Source of the DNA: Sphingobacterium chuzhouense
GTDB taxonomy: Bacteria > Bacteroidota > Bacteroidia > Sphingobacteriales > Sphingobacteriaceae
Length of the DNA: 64,000 bases
Direction: 5' to 3'
NCBI RefSeq assembly: GCF_014692525.1
Contig: NZ_JACNYL010000005.1
Span: 248,001-312,000, forward strand
Position 1 is the first letter of the stretch. The number at the start of each line of letters is the position of its first letter. The notes beneath the pieces are model-generated. The model was given only the letters and a program-made list of their open reading frames with translations. It did not search any database and had not been told where the DNA came from. The position numbers were made by a program, and so were the translations under genes. Positions 1-7,180 of the stretch are shown piece by piece.

Positions 1-17
1 GACATTTTTATTTTTCA

Positions 18-1100
18 CTATTTCGGCGCTTTATATTTTAACCAGAATGCCAGTACCAAAAACAACACATTTGGAATCAGGATCGCGATCAACGGTGGTA
101 GTCCTCCTTTTAAGGAAAACATCGTTGAGAATTGTACCAGGACGAGAAACGTAAAACTCAGGGCTATACCAATACCCAAGCTCAAGCCGATACCTCCACG
201 AACTTTTTTAGACGACAGTGATACGCCCATTAACGTCAAAATATAAGCTGAAAAAGGCCCAATATAACGTTTATATTTTTCCAATAATAAATCGGTCATC
301 ATACCCGTTCCTCGGGTTTCTTCTTTTGCAATACGCTGGTTTAATTCCCTGGTATCCATCGCGGTAAATACGTTGTCGTAAGTTTCGAAGTCCCTAGGTA
401 GCATATCTAATGTTGTATCCCGATCTACCCCTTTCTCCATTGTCTCTTTCAAGCCATCAATACTCCGCACCGTATAGTCTTTTATTTTCCATTTTGTAGC
501 GACGGAATCCCACGTGATACTTTGTGCCATCAGCTTCTCCGTGAGTTGGTCGCCGTCAAATTTCTCCATGGAGAAATTATAACCTATATTTCGCTTCGTA
601 TCAAAATTGTCGATGTACACGTACGTATTGGAATCAATCTGCATATGCGTAGACATCGTGGATGTGCTAATCTTATGCGGCTTTACATAGACATTTTCAA
701 AATTCACCTTAATCTTATTAGTATAGGGAATAATCCAGATATTCGATACCAATGTAAATAGAAAGATAATGCTCGCCGCGATCATATAGGGTCGCAGAAA
801 ACGGTTAAAGCTCATTCCTCCACTCAAAATAGGCACGACTTCCGTTTGATCTGCCATCTTGGAGGTAAAGAAAATCACCGCGATGAAATTGATGAGCGGT
901 GTCAACATATTCAAGAAAAAAGGGATGCTACCCAGCGCATAGTATTCCAGAAATACCTTGGACATCGGCGCTTTATATTTTAAGAAGTCATCCAGTTTCT
1001 CCGAAACATCAAAAACGACAATCACGACAATAAAAATACCTACCGTGAACACGAAAGTGCTCAGGTATTTTTTTATGATATAGCGGTCAATGATGTTCAT
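18..1100 (-). CDS. lptG: LptF/LptG (YjgP/YjgQ) family permease
   Basis: A 360-residue inner-membrane protein of the YjgP/YjgQ family, the permease half of the LptB2FG ABC exporter that extracts lipopolysaccharide from the inner membrane for transport to the outer membrane. The layout is typical: three hydrophobic segments near residues 12-36, 55-78 and 98-120, a large periplasmic domain (about 125-265), then three more membrane segments in the last 90 residues. The start is the ATG only 3 bp after the tgt stop, so the two are probably co-transcribed from upstream of tgt. Bacteroidota carry two such permeases, so calling this LptG rather than LptF is a guess; family membership is secure. Confidence 0.85.
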   Translation of the reverse strand: MNIIDRYIIKKYLSTFVFTVGIFIVVIVVFDVSEKLDDFLKYKAPMSKVFLEYYALGSIPFFLNMLTPLINFIAVIFFTSKMADQTEVVPILSGGMSFNRFLRPYMIAASIIFLFTLVSNIWIIPYTNKIKVNFENVYVKPHKISTSTMSTHMQIDSNTYVYIDNFDTKRNIGYNFSMEKFDGDQLTEKLMAQSITWDSVATKWKIKDYTVRSIDGLKETMEKGVDRDTTLDMLPRDFETYDNVFTAMDTRELNQRIAKEETRGTGMMTDLLLEKYKRYIGPFSAYILTLMGVSLSSKKVRGGIGLSLGIGIALSFTFLVLVQFSTMFSLKGGLPPLIAILIPNVLFLVLAFWLKYKAPK

Positions 1101-1103
1101 GTT

Positions 1104-2234
1104 CTACAACCTTTGCCCTAAAACTTTTACCATCTTTTCTTTCCAGTCATAAAACGTACCCTCGATAATTTTCTCTCGGGCTTGTTTTACGAGCCATAAG
1201 TAAAAATGAAGGTTATGCAGCGATGCGATCTGCGCACCTAAAATCTCTTGCGACTTAATTAAATGACGAAGATAAGCTTTTGTATGTATCTGATCGACCA
1301 ACAAATCGCTTTCTGCTTCAATAGGCGAAAAGTCGTCTTTCCATTTTTCATTTTTAATATTGATAATACCATTCTGCGTGAACAGCATACCATTACGCGC
1401 GTTCCTTGTGGGCATGACACAATCGAACATATCGATACCTAGCGCAATATTTTCGAGGATATTAATCGGTGTACCGACACCCATGAGGTAGCGGGGTTTA
1501 TCTTGTGGCAAGATGTTGGTCACGACTTCCGTCATGGCATACATCTCTTCTGCTGGCTCGCCGACCGAAAGCCCGCCGATAGCATTACCATCCCGATTGA
1601 AAGACGCTATCACTTCCGCCGATTTTTCCCGTAAATCTTTATATACCGATCCTTGAACGATTGGAAAGAGCGTTTGCTCATATCCATACAACGGTTCGGT
1701 GCCGTCAAACCGGTCTACGCAGCGCTTTAACCAGCGATGGGTCATGTCCAACGATTTTCGAGCATAACTGTATTCACAGGGATAGGGTGTACATTCATCA
1801 AAAGCCATGATGATGTCTGCCCCAATAACACGCTGTGTGTCCATCACATTTTCCGGTGTAAAGAGATGCTTCGAACCATCAATATGTGAACGAAAAGTCA
1901 CCCCTTCTTCTCTGATCTTACGTACCTCCGTCAGCGAATACACTTGATATCCGCCGGAATCCGTCAGTATAGGCCCATCCCAATGGTTAAATTTATGCAA
2001 ACCACCTGCTTTATGCAGAACATCCAAACCCGGACGTAAGTACAAGTGATACGTATTTCCTAGAATAATCTGCGCCTGGATATCCTCCACCAGTTCGTGC
2101 TGGTGAACAGCCTTCACCGTCCCTGCTGTACCAACAGGCATGAAAATAGGTGTCTGAATATTTCCGTGTGCAGTTTCTAGGACACCGGCTCGTGCCTTAG
2201 ATGCTATATCCTTTGCCTGAAGCGTAAATTTCAT
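1104..2234 (-). CDS. tgt: Queuine tRNA-ribosyltransferase
   Basis: A 376-residue TGT that exchanges guanine-34 of GUN-anticodon tRNAs for the queuosine precursor. The base-site aspartate lies in ILTDSGGYQV (D92) and the nucleophile in GIDMFDCVMPTR (D271). HIDGSKHLFTPE and the GGLSVGEP loop are also family-typical. Odd point: the C-terminal zinc site is not the standard one. Aligned without gaps to the Zymomonas enzyme as I remember it, the three zinc cysteines are replaced by S309, L311 and D314, and only the histidine of SLHNL (H340) remains. It is the first gene of a pair with the lptG-like gene. The start is an ATG with no clear ribosome-binding site. Confidence 0.95.
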   Translation of the reverse strand: MKFTLQAKDIASKARAGVLETAHGNIQTPIFMPVGTAGTVKAVHQHELVEDIQAQIILGNTYHLYLRPGLDVLHKAGGLHKFNHWDGPILTDSGGYQVYSLTEVRKIREEGVTFRSHIDGSKHLFTPENVMDTQRVIGADIIMAFDECTPYPCEYSYARKSLDMTHRWLKRCVDRFDGTEPLYGYEQTLFPIVQGSVYKDLREKSAEVIASFNRDGNAIGGLSVGEPAEEMYAMTEVVTNILPQDKPRYLMGVGTPINILENIALGIDMFDCVMPTRNARNGMLFTQNGIINIKNEKWKDDFSPIEAESDLLVDQIHTKAYLRHLIKSQEILGAQIASLHNLHFYLWLVKQAREKIIEGTFYDWKEKMVKVLGQRL

Positions 2235-2347
2235 ATTTATAATATCCCTCGTGCCCTTTTGAGCAAAATCAATGCAAAAATAGGATAAAAATCGAGAGGA
2301 AACGAGTGCATGCCAAAATCTTAATAAAACTTAACTTTTTCACTATT

Positions 2348-2372
2348 TATCTTTGTAGACACCGTATCTTTG
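2348..2372 (+). promoter_or_regulatory. Tandem -7 boxes for the glycosyltransferase-rsmG operon
   Basis: Two identical TATCTTTG boxes (2348-2355 and 2365-2372) match the Bacteroidota -7 consensus TAnnTTTG and are 17 bp apart. The second ends 10 nt before the ATG at 2382, so its transcript would have a leader of about 5 nt. No clear -33 TTTG element is seen at the expected spacing. Confidence 0.55.
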
Positions 2373-2381
2373 CTGCACTGT

Positions 2382-3524
2382 ATGACACTATTGGAACAAC
2401 TGTTATCTTATCTTCCGTATACACCTATAGGGGTATTGGGTATTTTGTTACTTATCCAACTCTGCTATATCTATTTTGTATATGGAAAATTAGCCTTTTA
2501 TTCGATAAAATCTTTCCGCGAGACTTCGCAGCAACCTCCGGTAAGTGTTGTTATATGTGCGCACAACGAGGAGGAGAACTTAAAATCGTTTCTTCCCCAA
2601 ATACTGAAGCAGGATTATCCTCTATTCGAGGTAGTATTGGTTGATGATTGTTCGGATGACGACACAAAATGGATCCTCAAAGAATTTTCTTCCAGATATC
2701 CCGAACGATTAAAGATCGTGGAAATCAAAGAACATATCCGCTTAAAACACACGAAAAAATTCGCGCTCACCATGGGTATCAAGGCTGCAGCGCATGAACA
2801 CCTCATTTTCACGGATGCGGACTGTCAACCGGCAAGTCCTTTCTGGCTCGCCGAAATGACGGGAGCTTTCTCGTCTGAAAAAGAAATTGTTCTGGGCTAC
2901 TCTCCTTATTTCAAACAAAACGGGTTTCTGAATAAATTGATTCGATTTGAAACAACCCATACGGCAATGAGTTATTTGTCTTATGCTTTAAAGGGAAACG
3001 CATATATGGGGGTTGGTCGCAATTTGGCATATACAAAGTCTCTCTTTTACAAAGGCAAAGGTTTTAATAAGCATATGCATATCAAATCGGGAGATGATGA
3101 TCTGTTTGTAAATCACAATGCAACCAACACAAACGTGAACATCGCTATACATCGCGACGCGCACATACTATCCGTTCCTAAGACAACGTGGAAAAGCTAT
3201 TATAAACAAAAAGCACGTCATTCCGGTGCTTCTACACTATATAAAAGCAAACATAAGCGCATGCTTGCAACACAATTGTTATCTGCTTTATTGTTTTACC
3301 TGATGCTGATCGTGTCTTTCGTCCTATATCCTAGCTTATGGTATATTCCACTAGGTATATATAGTGTGCGCTTGCTTAGTCAACTCTTTATTTTTAACCG
3401 TATATACACGAAACTAGTTGTTCGGGACTTGCTTATCTGGCTTCCGCTGCTTGACGTTTTGTATTATTTTTATATTTGCATCAACGGTTTGTTTAACCGC
3501 GGCAAAAAACAAACATCATGGTGA
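2382..3524 (+). CDS. Membrane-anchored family 2 glycosyltransferase
   Basis: A 380-residue GT-A glycosyltransferase. An N-terminal membrane segment (about residues 12-35) precedes the catalytic domain, which starts PPVSVVICAHNEEENL. The DD/DxD-type motifs are VLVDDCSDDDT and FTDADCQPAS, with a later GDDDLFVNHNA acid motif. Two or three hydrophobic segments follow near the C-terminus. The acceptor and sugar are unknown; cell-envelope glycan synthesis is the likely role. A longer reading from a TTG at 2370 is possible, but that TTG lies inside the -7 promoter box, so the ATG at 2382 is chosen. The stop overlaps the start of rsmG by 7 nt, which implies translational coupling. Confidence 0.85.
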   Translation: MTLLEQLLSYLPYTPIGVLGILLLIQLCYIYFVYGKLAFYSIKSFRETSQQPPVSVVICAHNEEENLKSFLPQILKQDYPLFEVVLVDDCSDDDTKWILKEFSSRYPERLKIVEIKEHIRLKHTKKFALTMGIKAAAHEHLIFTDADCQPASPFWLAEMTGAFSSEKEIVLGYSPYFKQNGFLNKLIRFETTHTAMSYLSYALKGNAYMGVGRNLAYTKSLFYKGKGFNKHMHIKSGDDDLFVNHNATNTNVNIAIHRDAHILSVPKTTWKSYYKQKARHSGASTLYKSKHKRMLATQLLSALLFYLMLIVSFVLYPSLWYIPLGIYSVRLLSQLFIFNRIYTKLVVRDLLIWLPLLDVLYYFYICINGLFNRGKKQTSW

Positions 3525-4168
3525 TGAACAACATGAATCCAACTGTCGATATTATCTACAAATATTTCCCCGGTTTAACGGAAAGACAAAAACAACAATT
3601 TGCACAATTGGCTGAGGTATATCCATTCTGGAATGACCAGATCAACGTCATTTCGAGAAAAGATATCGATAGTCTTTATTTAAAGCATGTACTGCATTCA
3701 CTCGGTATCGCCAAATTTATGCCGGAGTTCACACCGGGTACTAAGATATTGGATGTTGGAACCGGAGGTGGTTTTCCAGGTATACCGTTAGCCATCCTTT
3801 TTCCAGAGGTACAATTTCATCTCGTCGATTCTATCGGAAAAAAAATTAAAGTCGTACGTGAAGTGGCAGAGGCTCTCGGCCTAGAAAACGTAGAGGCTGA
3901 CCATATCCGTGCAGAGCAATTGGATTATAAATATGATTTTATAGTATCACGAGCAGTAACTCGTTTGGGCGAGTTTGCGCCGTGGGTTCGGAACAAATTT
4001 GCAAAGCAGGATCGAAACGGTCTTCCAAACGGAATCCTTTATTTGAAAGGAGGCGATCTTCGGGACGAAATTAAAGAATCGCGGCTAAAAGCAGAACTGC
4101 ATGCCTTATCTTCCTATTTTAAAGAGGATTTCTTTGATACGAAATATGTGGTATATGTGCCGATGTAG
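3518..4168 (+). CDS. rsmG: 16S rRNA (guanine527-N7)-methyltransferase
   Basis: A 216-residue RsmG/GidB protein that methylates G527 of 16S rRNA with S-adenosylmethionine. The SAM-binding motif is ILDVGTGGGFPGIPLAI, and the family-typical VSRAVTRLGEFAPW follows at about 145-160. The N-terminal helical region WNDQINVISRKDIDSLYLKHVLHS is also typical. The first ATG overlaps the preceding glycosyltransferase stop; ATGs at 3524 and 3533 are alternatives, and 3533 (MNPTVDIIYKYF) fits the usual length of the family well. Confidence 0.95.
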   Translation: MVMNNMNPTVDIIYKYFPGLTERQKQQFAQLAEVYPFWNDQINVISRKDIDSLYLKHVLHSLGIAKFMPEFTPGTKILDVGTGGGFPGIPLAILFPEVQFHLVDSIGKKIKVVREVAEALGLENVEADHIRAEQLDYKYDFIVSRAVTRLGEFAPWVRNKFAKQDRNGLPNGILYLKGGDLRDEIKESRLKAELHALSSYFKEDFFDTKYVVYVPM

Positions 4169-4178
4169 GGTGCGTAAT

Positions 4179-4421
4179 TTACCCTTTTAATTCTTCATCT
4201 ATCTGTTGCCCAATAAGATTCACTTCCTCGTCCATCCCAAACATGGGCAGTTCAGTTTCGGGATTCAACTTTAGCCAGGAGGTGTCTGTATCTTTTACAA
4301 TCTTAACGTATTCTTTTCCCTCTTTGAAAACAAGATAAACATCTTTTTCCTCTGGAAAGACGGAATATATGAAGTTTCCGATCTCTATATCAAATGGTTC
4401 TTGCGCTCCTTGTAATTCCAT
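4179..4421 (-). CDS. Small acidic protein of unknown function
   Basis: An 80-residue acidic protein without signal peptide or membrane segment. It has a run of short beta-like stretches (FDIEIGNFIYSVF, DVYLVFKEGKEYVKIV) and ends in a helical acidic tail. I do not recognise a family with confidence. It converges on rsmG with 10 bp between them and is divergent from dprA. It has its own promoter-like box TAACTTTG about 18 bp upstream, which supports it being real. Confidence 0.6.
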   Translation of the reverse strand: MELQGAQEPFDIEIGNFIYSVFPEEKDVYLVFKEGKEYVKIVKDTDTSWLKLNPETELPMFGMDEEVNLIGQQIDEELKG

Positions 4422-4438
4422 GCTTGTTAATTTTTAAT

Positions 4439-4446
4439 CAAAGTTA
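4439..4446 (-). promoter_or_regulatory. -7 promoter box for the small acidic protein
   Basis: CAAAGTTA on the plus strand is TAACTTTG on the minus strand, an exact TAnnTTTG match. Its last base is 18 nt from the ATG at 4421, giving a leader of about 13 nt. It is divergent from the dprA promoter box about 20 bp away. Confidence 0.5.
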
Positions 4447-4466
4447 GGGTTTTTATATAAATTTCT

Positions 4467-4474
4467 TATCTTTA
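4467..4474 (+). promoter_or_regulatory. -7 promoter box for dprA
   Basis: TATCTTTA matches TAnnTTTG at seven of eight positions and lies 13 nt before the dprA ATG. The predicted leader is about 8 nt. Confidence 0.4.
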
Positions 4475-4486
4475 GGTTTCTGAATT

Positions 4487-5584
4487 ATGACCATGCTCAA
4501 ACAAATAGCACTTACAAAGATCAAAGGTGTTGGCGCTAAGACAGCGCGCGCCCTATTAACTCACTGCGGTTCAGTTGATAATATTTTCGAGGCCAGCAAA
4601 AAGCAATTACTTTCAATTCCCAATATCGGGAACGCAACAGTTGAATCTATCCTCTCGAAGAATTATCTACGTGAAGCCGAACAAGAACTGGCTTTTATTG
4701 AAAAGCACAATATTGAAATTCTTTGGATCGAGGAAGCAAAATATCCGCGTCGTCTAAAGCAGTGCGAAGACGCTCCGCTCTTACTTTATTACAAGGGTGC
4801 AGCCGATTTAAATCCCCATCGATGTGTCAGTATTGTGGGCACTAGGAATGCAACAGCTTATGGAAAACGTCTTTGCGAAGAGCTGGTTTCCACTTTACAG
4901 GAATACAACATACAAATTGTGAGTGGTTTAGCTTATGGCATCGATGTGCAAGCACATCGGCTGGCGCTTAAGCACAATATTCCTACTATCGGTGTCCTGG
5001 GGCATGGACTGGATAGGATATACCCATTTGCACATCGGGATATTGCCTCCCGCATGCTGGAAGAAGGAGGTTTGCTTACCGAATATCCATCTAGCACCAT
5101 TCCTGATCGCAATAATTTCCCGGCAAGAAACCGGATCATCGCCGGGTTGGCCGACGTGACCATTGTTGTGGAAGCTGCAAAGAAAGGCGGTGCACTGATT
5201 ACTGCCGAGATTGCTAATAGCTATAATAGGGATGTGTGCGCTTTCCCTGGAGGTATAGACCAGGAATATTCTGCCGGCTGTAATTATCTGATTAAAACGC
5301 ACCGTGCCCACCTTATTCGCCACGCAAATGACTTGATTTACTTGATGGGATGGGAGCGTCCTAAGCCTAAACCAGAGGTATTACAACTTCCGCTATTAAC
5401 AAATAGTCTTAGCAAAGATGAACAACGGGTGTACAATTTCTTATATGAAAAGGAACAGGCTCGCGTTGACGAAATAGCGCTATACCTAGATTGGCCCACG
5501 AGCAAATTAGCGATGATACTTCTGGAAATGGAAATGAACGGTATACTTCTATCTTTACCAGGAAAAACGTACAAGATACTTTAA
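4487..5584 (+). CDS. dprA: DNA-processing protein DprA/Smf
   Basis: A 365-residue DprA, the single-strand-DNA-binding RecA loader used in natural transformation. N-terminal helix-hairpin-helix repeats (about 10-60, with IKGVGAKTARALL and IPNIGNATVES) are followed by the Rossmann-like DprA core: VSIVGTRNATAYGKR, IVSGLAYGIDVQAH, ARNRIIAGLADVTIVVEA and KKGGALITAEIA. A C-terminal winged-helix module (about 305-365) ends the protein. The ATG at 4487 is used; a second ATG two codons later is possible. It stands alone, with the SRP RNA gene downstream. Confidence 0.95.
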   Translation: MTMLKQIALTKIKGVGAKTARALLTHCGSVDNIFEASKKQLLSIPNIGNATVESILSKNYLREAEQELAFIEKHNIEILWIEEAKYPRRLKQCEDAPLLLYYKGAADLNPHRCVSIVGTRNATAYGKRLCEELVSTLQEYNIQIVSGLAYGIDVQAHRLALKHNIPTIGVLGHGLDRIYPFAHRDIASRMLEEGGLLTEYPSSTIPDRNNFPARNRIIAGLADVTIVVEAAKKGGALITAEIANSYNRDVCAFPGGIDQEYSAGCNYLIKTHRAHLIRHANDLIYLMGWERPKPKPEVLQLPLLTNSLSKDEQRVYNFLYEKEQARVDEIALYLDWPTSKLAMILLEMEMNGILLSLPGKTYKIL

Positions 5585-5673
5585 AGTGCTTATCGAACGA
5601 CATTATTTTTAACTGACAATCAAGCGCCTAAGCAAAGTAACATAAAAAGTTTTCCAAAGAACTATTTTTTTAC

Positions 5674-5681
5674 TACTTTTG
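5674..5681 (+). promoter_or_regulatory. -7 promoter box for SRP RNA
   Basis: TACTTTTG is an exact TAnnTTTG match ending 5 nt before the first base of the SRP RNA terminal stem (5686). The RNA 5' end can be estimated from pairing, so this gives a local estimate of the box-to-start distance. There is no good -33 element. Confidence 0.6.
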
Positions 5682-5685
5682 TCGC

Positions 5686-5780
5686 AGGCAAGTCTCCTAC
5701 GACCAGCTCCCTTTGACTCCCCCAGGTTGGGAACAAAGCAAGGGTATTAGGTTGAGCGGTGCGATAGGAGTAGCTTGCCT
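5686..5780 (+). ncRNA. ffs: Signal recognition particle RNA, small bacterial type
   Basis: A 95-nt RNA of the 4.5S type that binds Ffh for co-translational targeting of membrane proteins. The universally conserved domain IV is present: the internal loop CAGG (5723-5726) opposite AGCA (5737-5740), a UUG/CAA stem (5727-5729 with 5734-5736) and the GGAA tetraloop (5730-5733). The long terminal stem closes with AGGCAAG (5686-5692) against CTTGCCT (5774-5780) and CTCCTA (5694-5699) against TAGGAG (5765-5770). A T-rich run follows at 5782-5790 as terminator. The exact ends are inferred from the pairing and may differ by a few nucleotides. Confidence 0.93.
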
Positions 5781-5891
5781 ATTTTTATTTTATAAACCTC
5801 ACACGCTCTATCACTTTCATAATCCGTCCCGTTCTCACACGCTTTTTTATATTTTTTTTCGTTTATTTGTAGTCCGAATTATCGTGATCTT

Positions 5892-6734
5892 ATGAGTTGG
5901 TTTAAAAGAAACAAGGCAGGTATCAATACTGCAACCGAAAATAAAAAGGAAGCGCCTGATGGCATGTGGAATAAATGTCCGAATTGCAAAAAGCCGCTAT
6001 TGAACAGTGAACAAATTGAAAACCAATACGTTTGTCAGTATTGTGATTATCATATCCGTATCGGTTCTGCTGCCTATTTCTCTGTCCTTTTCGATGACAA
6101 CAAATACACAGAGCTATTTGAAAACTTAACGTCAGGTGACCCGCTTCAATTTTCCGATACAAAACCTTATCCTGTTCGACTAGCCGATAGCCAGGCGAAA
6201 ACCGGATTAAAAGATGCTATCCGATGTGCACATGGTAAAATGGAAGGTCAAGATATCGTGATTGCTTGTATGGATTTCACTTTTATTGGTGGTTCCATGG
6301 GCTCGGTAGTTGGTGAGAAAATCGCCCGCGCTATCGATTACTGTATTGCGCATAAAATTCCTTTCATGTTGATTTCCAAATCGGGCGGCGCGCGTATGAT
6401 GGAAGCTGCTTTCTCCCTAATGCAGATGGCAAAGACATCGGCGAAACTGGCGTTGTTAGCACAGGCTAAAATACCTTATGTTTGTTTATTAACCGATCCG
6501 ACTACAGGTGGTGTAACGGCTTCCTATGCCATGTTGGGAGATATCAACATTGCTGAACCGGGTGCATTGATCGGATTTGCAGGCCCTCGTGTTATCAAAG
6601 AAACCATAAAAAAGGATTTACCTAAAGGTTTTCAGACATCTGAATTTGTTTTAGAACACGGCTTTCTAGATTTTATTGTAGATCGCCGGAATCTTAAAAA
6701 GAAGGTCGCAAGTTATTTACGATTAGTGAAATAA
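5892..6734 (+). CDS. accD: Acetyl-CoA carboxylase carboxyltransferase beta subunit
   Basis: A 280-residue AccD which, with AccA, transfers carboxyl from carboxybiotin to acetyl-CoA in the first step of fatty-acid synthesis. The N-terminal four-cysteine zinc finger is complete (CPNC at about 29-32 and CQYC at about 48-51). The crotonase-like core follows, with VIACMDFTFIGGSMGSVVGEK, SGGARMMEA, LTDPTTGGVTASYAMLGD and IGFAGPRVIKETI. The ATG at 5892 gives the normal length. It is monocistronic, and the next gene converges on it with 7 bp between them. Confidence 0.96.
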   Translation: MSWFKRNKAGINTATENKKEAPDGMWNKCPNCKKPLLNSEQIENQYVCQYCDYHIRIGSAAYFSVLFDDNKYTELFENLTSGDPLQFSDTKPYPVRLADSQAKTGLKDAIRCAHGKMEGQDIVIACMDFTFIGGSMGSVVGEKIARAIDYCIAHKIPFMLISKSGGARMMEAAFSLMQMAKTSAKLALLAQAKIPYVCLLTDPTTGGVTASYAMLGDINIAEPGALIGFAGPRVIKETIKKDLPKGFQTSEFVLEHGFLDFIVDRRNLKKKVASYLRLVK

Positions 6735-6741
6735 ACGACAA

Positions 6742-7086
6742 CTAAACATATTTCCTAAAAGCCCATAATTTACGGTTTTTTAAATAATGCAGATTTTTTT
6801 CATTTCGGTAGGCTTCCCGCTCAAAAGAAATATTAAGGTAAGCTTGCCGAAATTTTTTGTATTGTAAGTAGCGTATCAAAAATTCGATACCGTACCATAT
6901 ATAGAAAGGGACAACTAACATCTCCGCTGCCTGCCTAATATGTATATTTTCGTGGTTTAATAAATACCTATCTTGCCTATAACGCTGATCCAATAAAAAT
7001 ATAAAGGGAAAGATAACAATCGCAACCGCCCTTCTCCCCGAAAAGATATTTGTCCAAAATTTGCTTACGACGATTTTTCCTTTCAT
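6742..7086 (-). CDS. Small membrane protein with an HExxH metallopeptidase-like motif
   Basis: A 114-residue basic protein with one or two hydrophobic segments (about 18-33 and 56-72). Residues 44-52 read NHENIHIRQ, an HExxH zinc motif (H45, E46, H49), and FEREAYRNE at 88-96 could supply a third acidic ligand. The spacing is that of a very small gluzincin-like fold. The family is not one I can name; similar short proteins with a HE-I/L-H-R-Q motif are, to my recollection, common in Bacteroidota. It is divergent from parE (95 bp apart). Peptidase activity is not established. Confidence 0.65.
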   Translation of the reverse strand: MKGKIVVSKFWTNIFSGRRAVAIVIFPFIFLLDQRYRQDRYLLNHENIHIRQAAEMLVVPFYIWYGIEFLIRYLQYKKFRQAYLNISFEREAYRNEKNLHYLKNRKLWAFRKYV

Positions 7087-7145
7087 AACTTTTCCTACAA
7101 TAAGGATAAGGCAAAGAGCTTGCCGAAATTATCTAATCTTTTTCC

Positions 7146-7153
7146 TATTTTTG
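7146..7153 (+). promoter_or_regulatory. -7 promoter box for parE
   Basis: TATTTTTG is an exact TAnnTTTG match 28 nt before the parE ATG. A TTG at 7120-7122 could be the -33 element, although the 23-nt spacer is slightly long. Confidence 0.5.
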
Positions 7154-7180
7154 TTAGCAAAGAAAACTTAAACAAACCGT

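Noticed and set aside
5585..5673. Possible tRNA before the SRP RNA
   Set aside because: No acceptor stem, anticodon arm or TPsiC-like sequence can be folded here.
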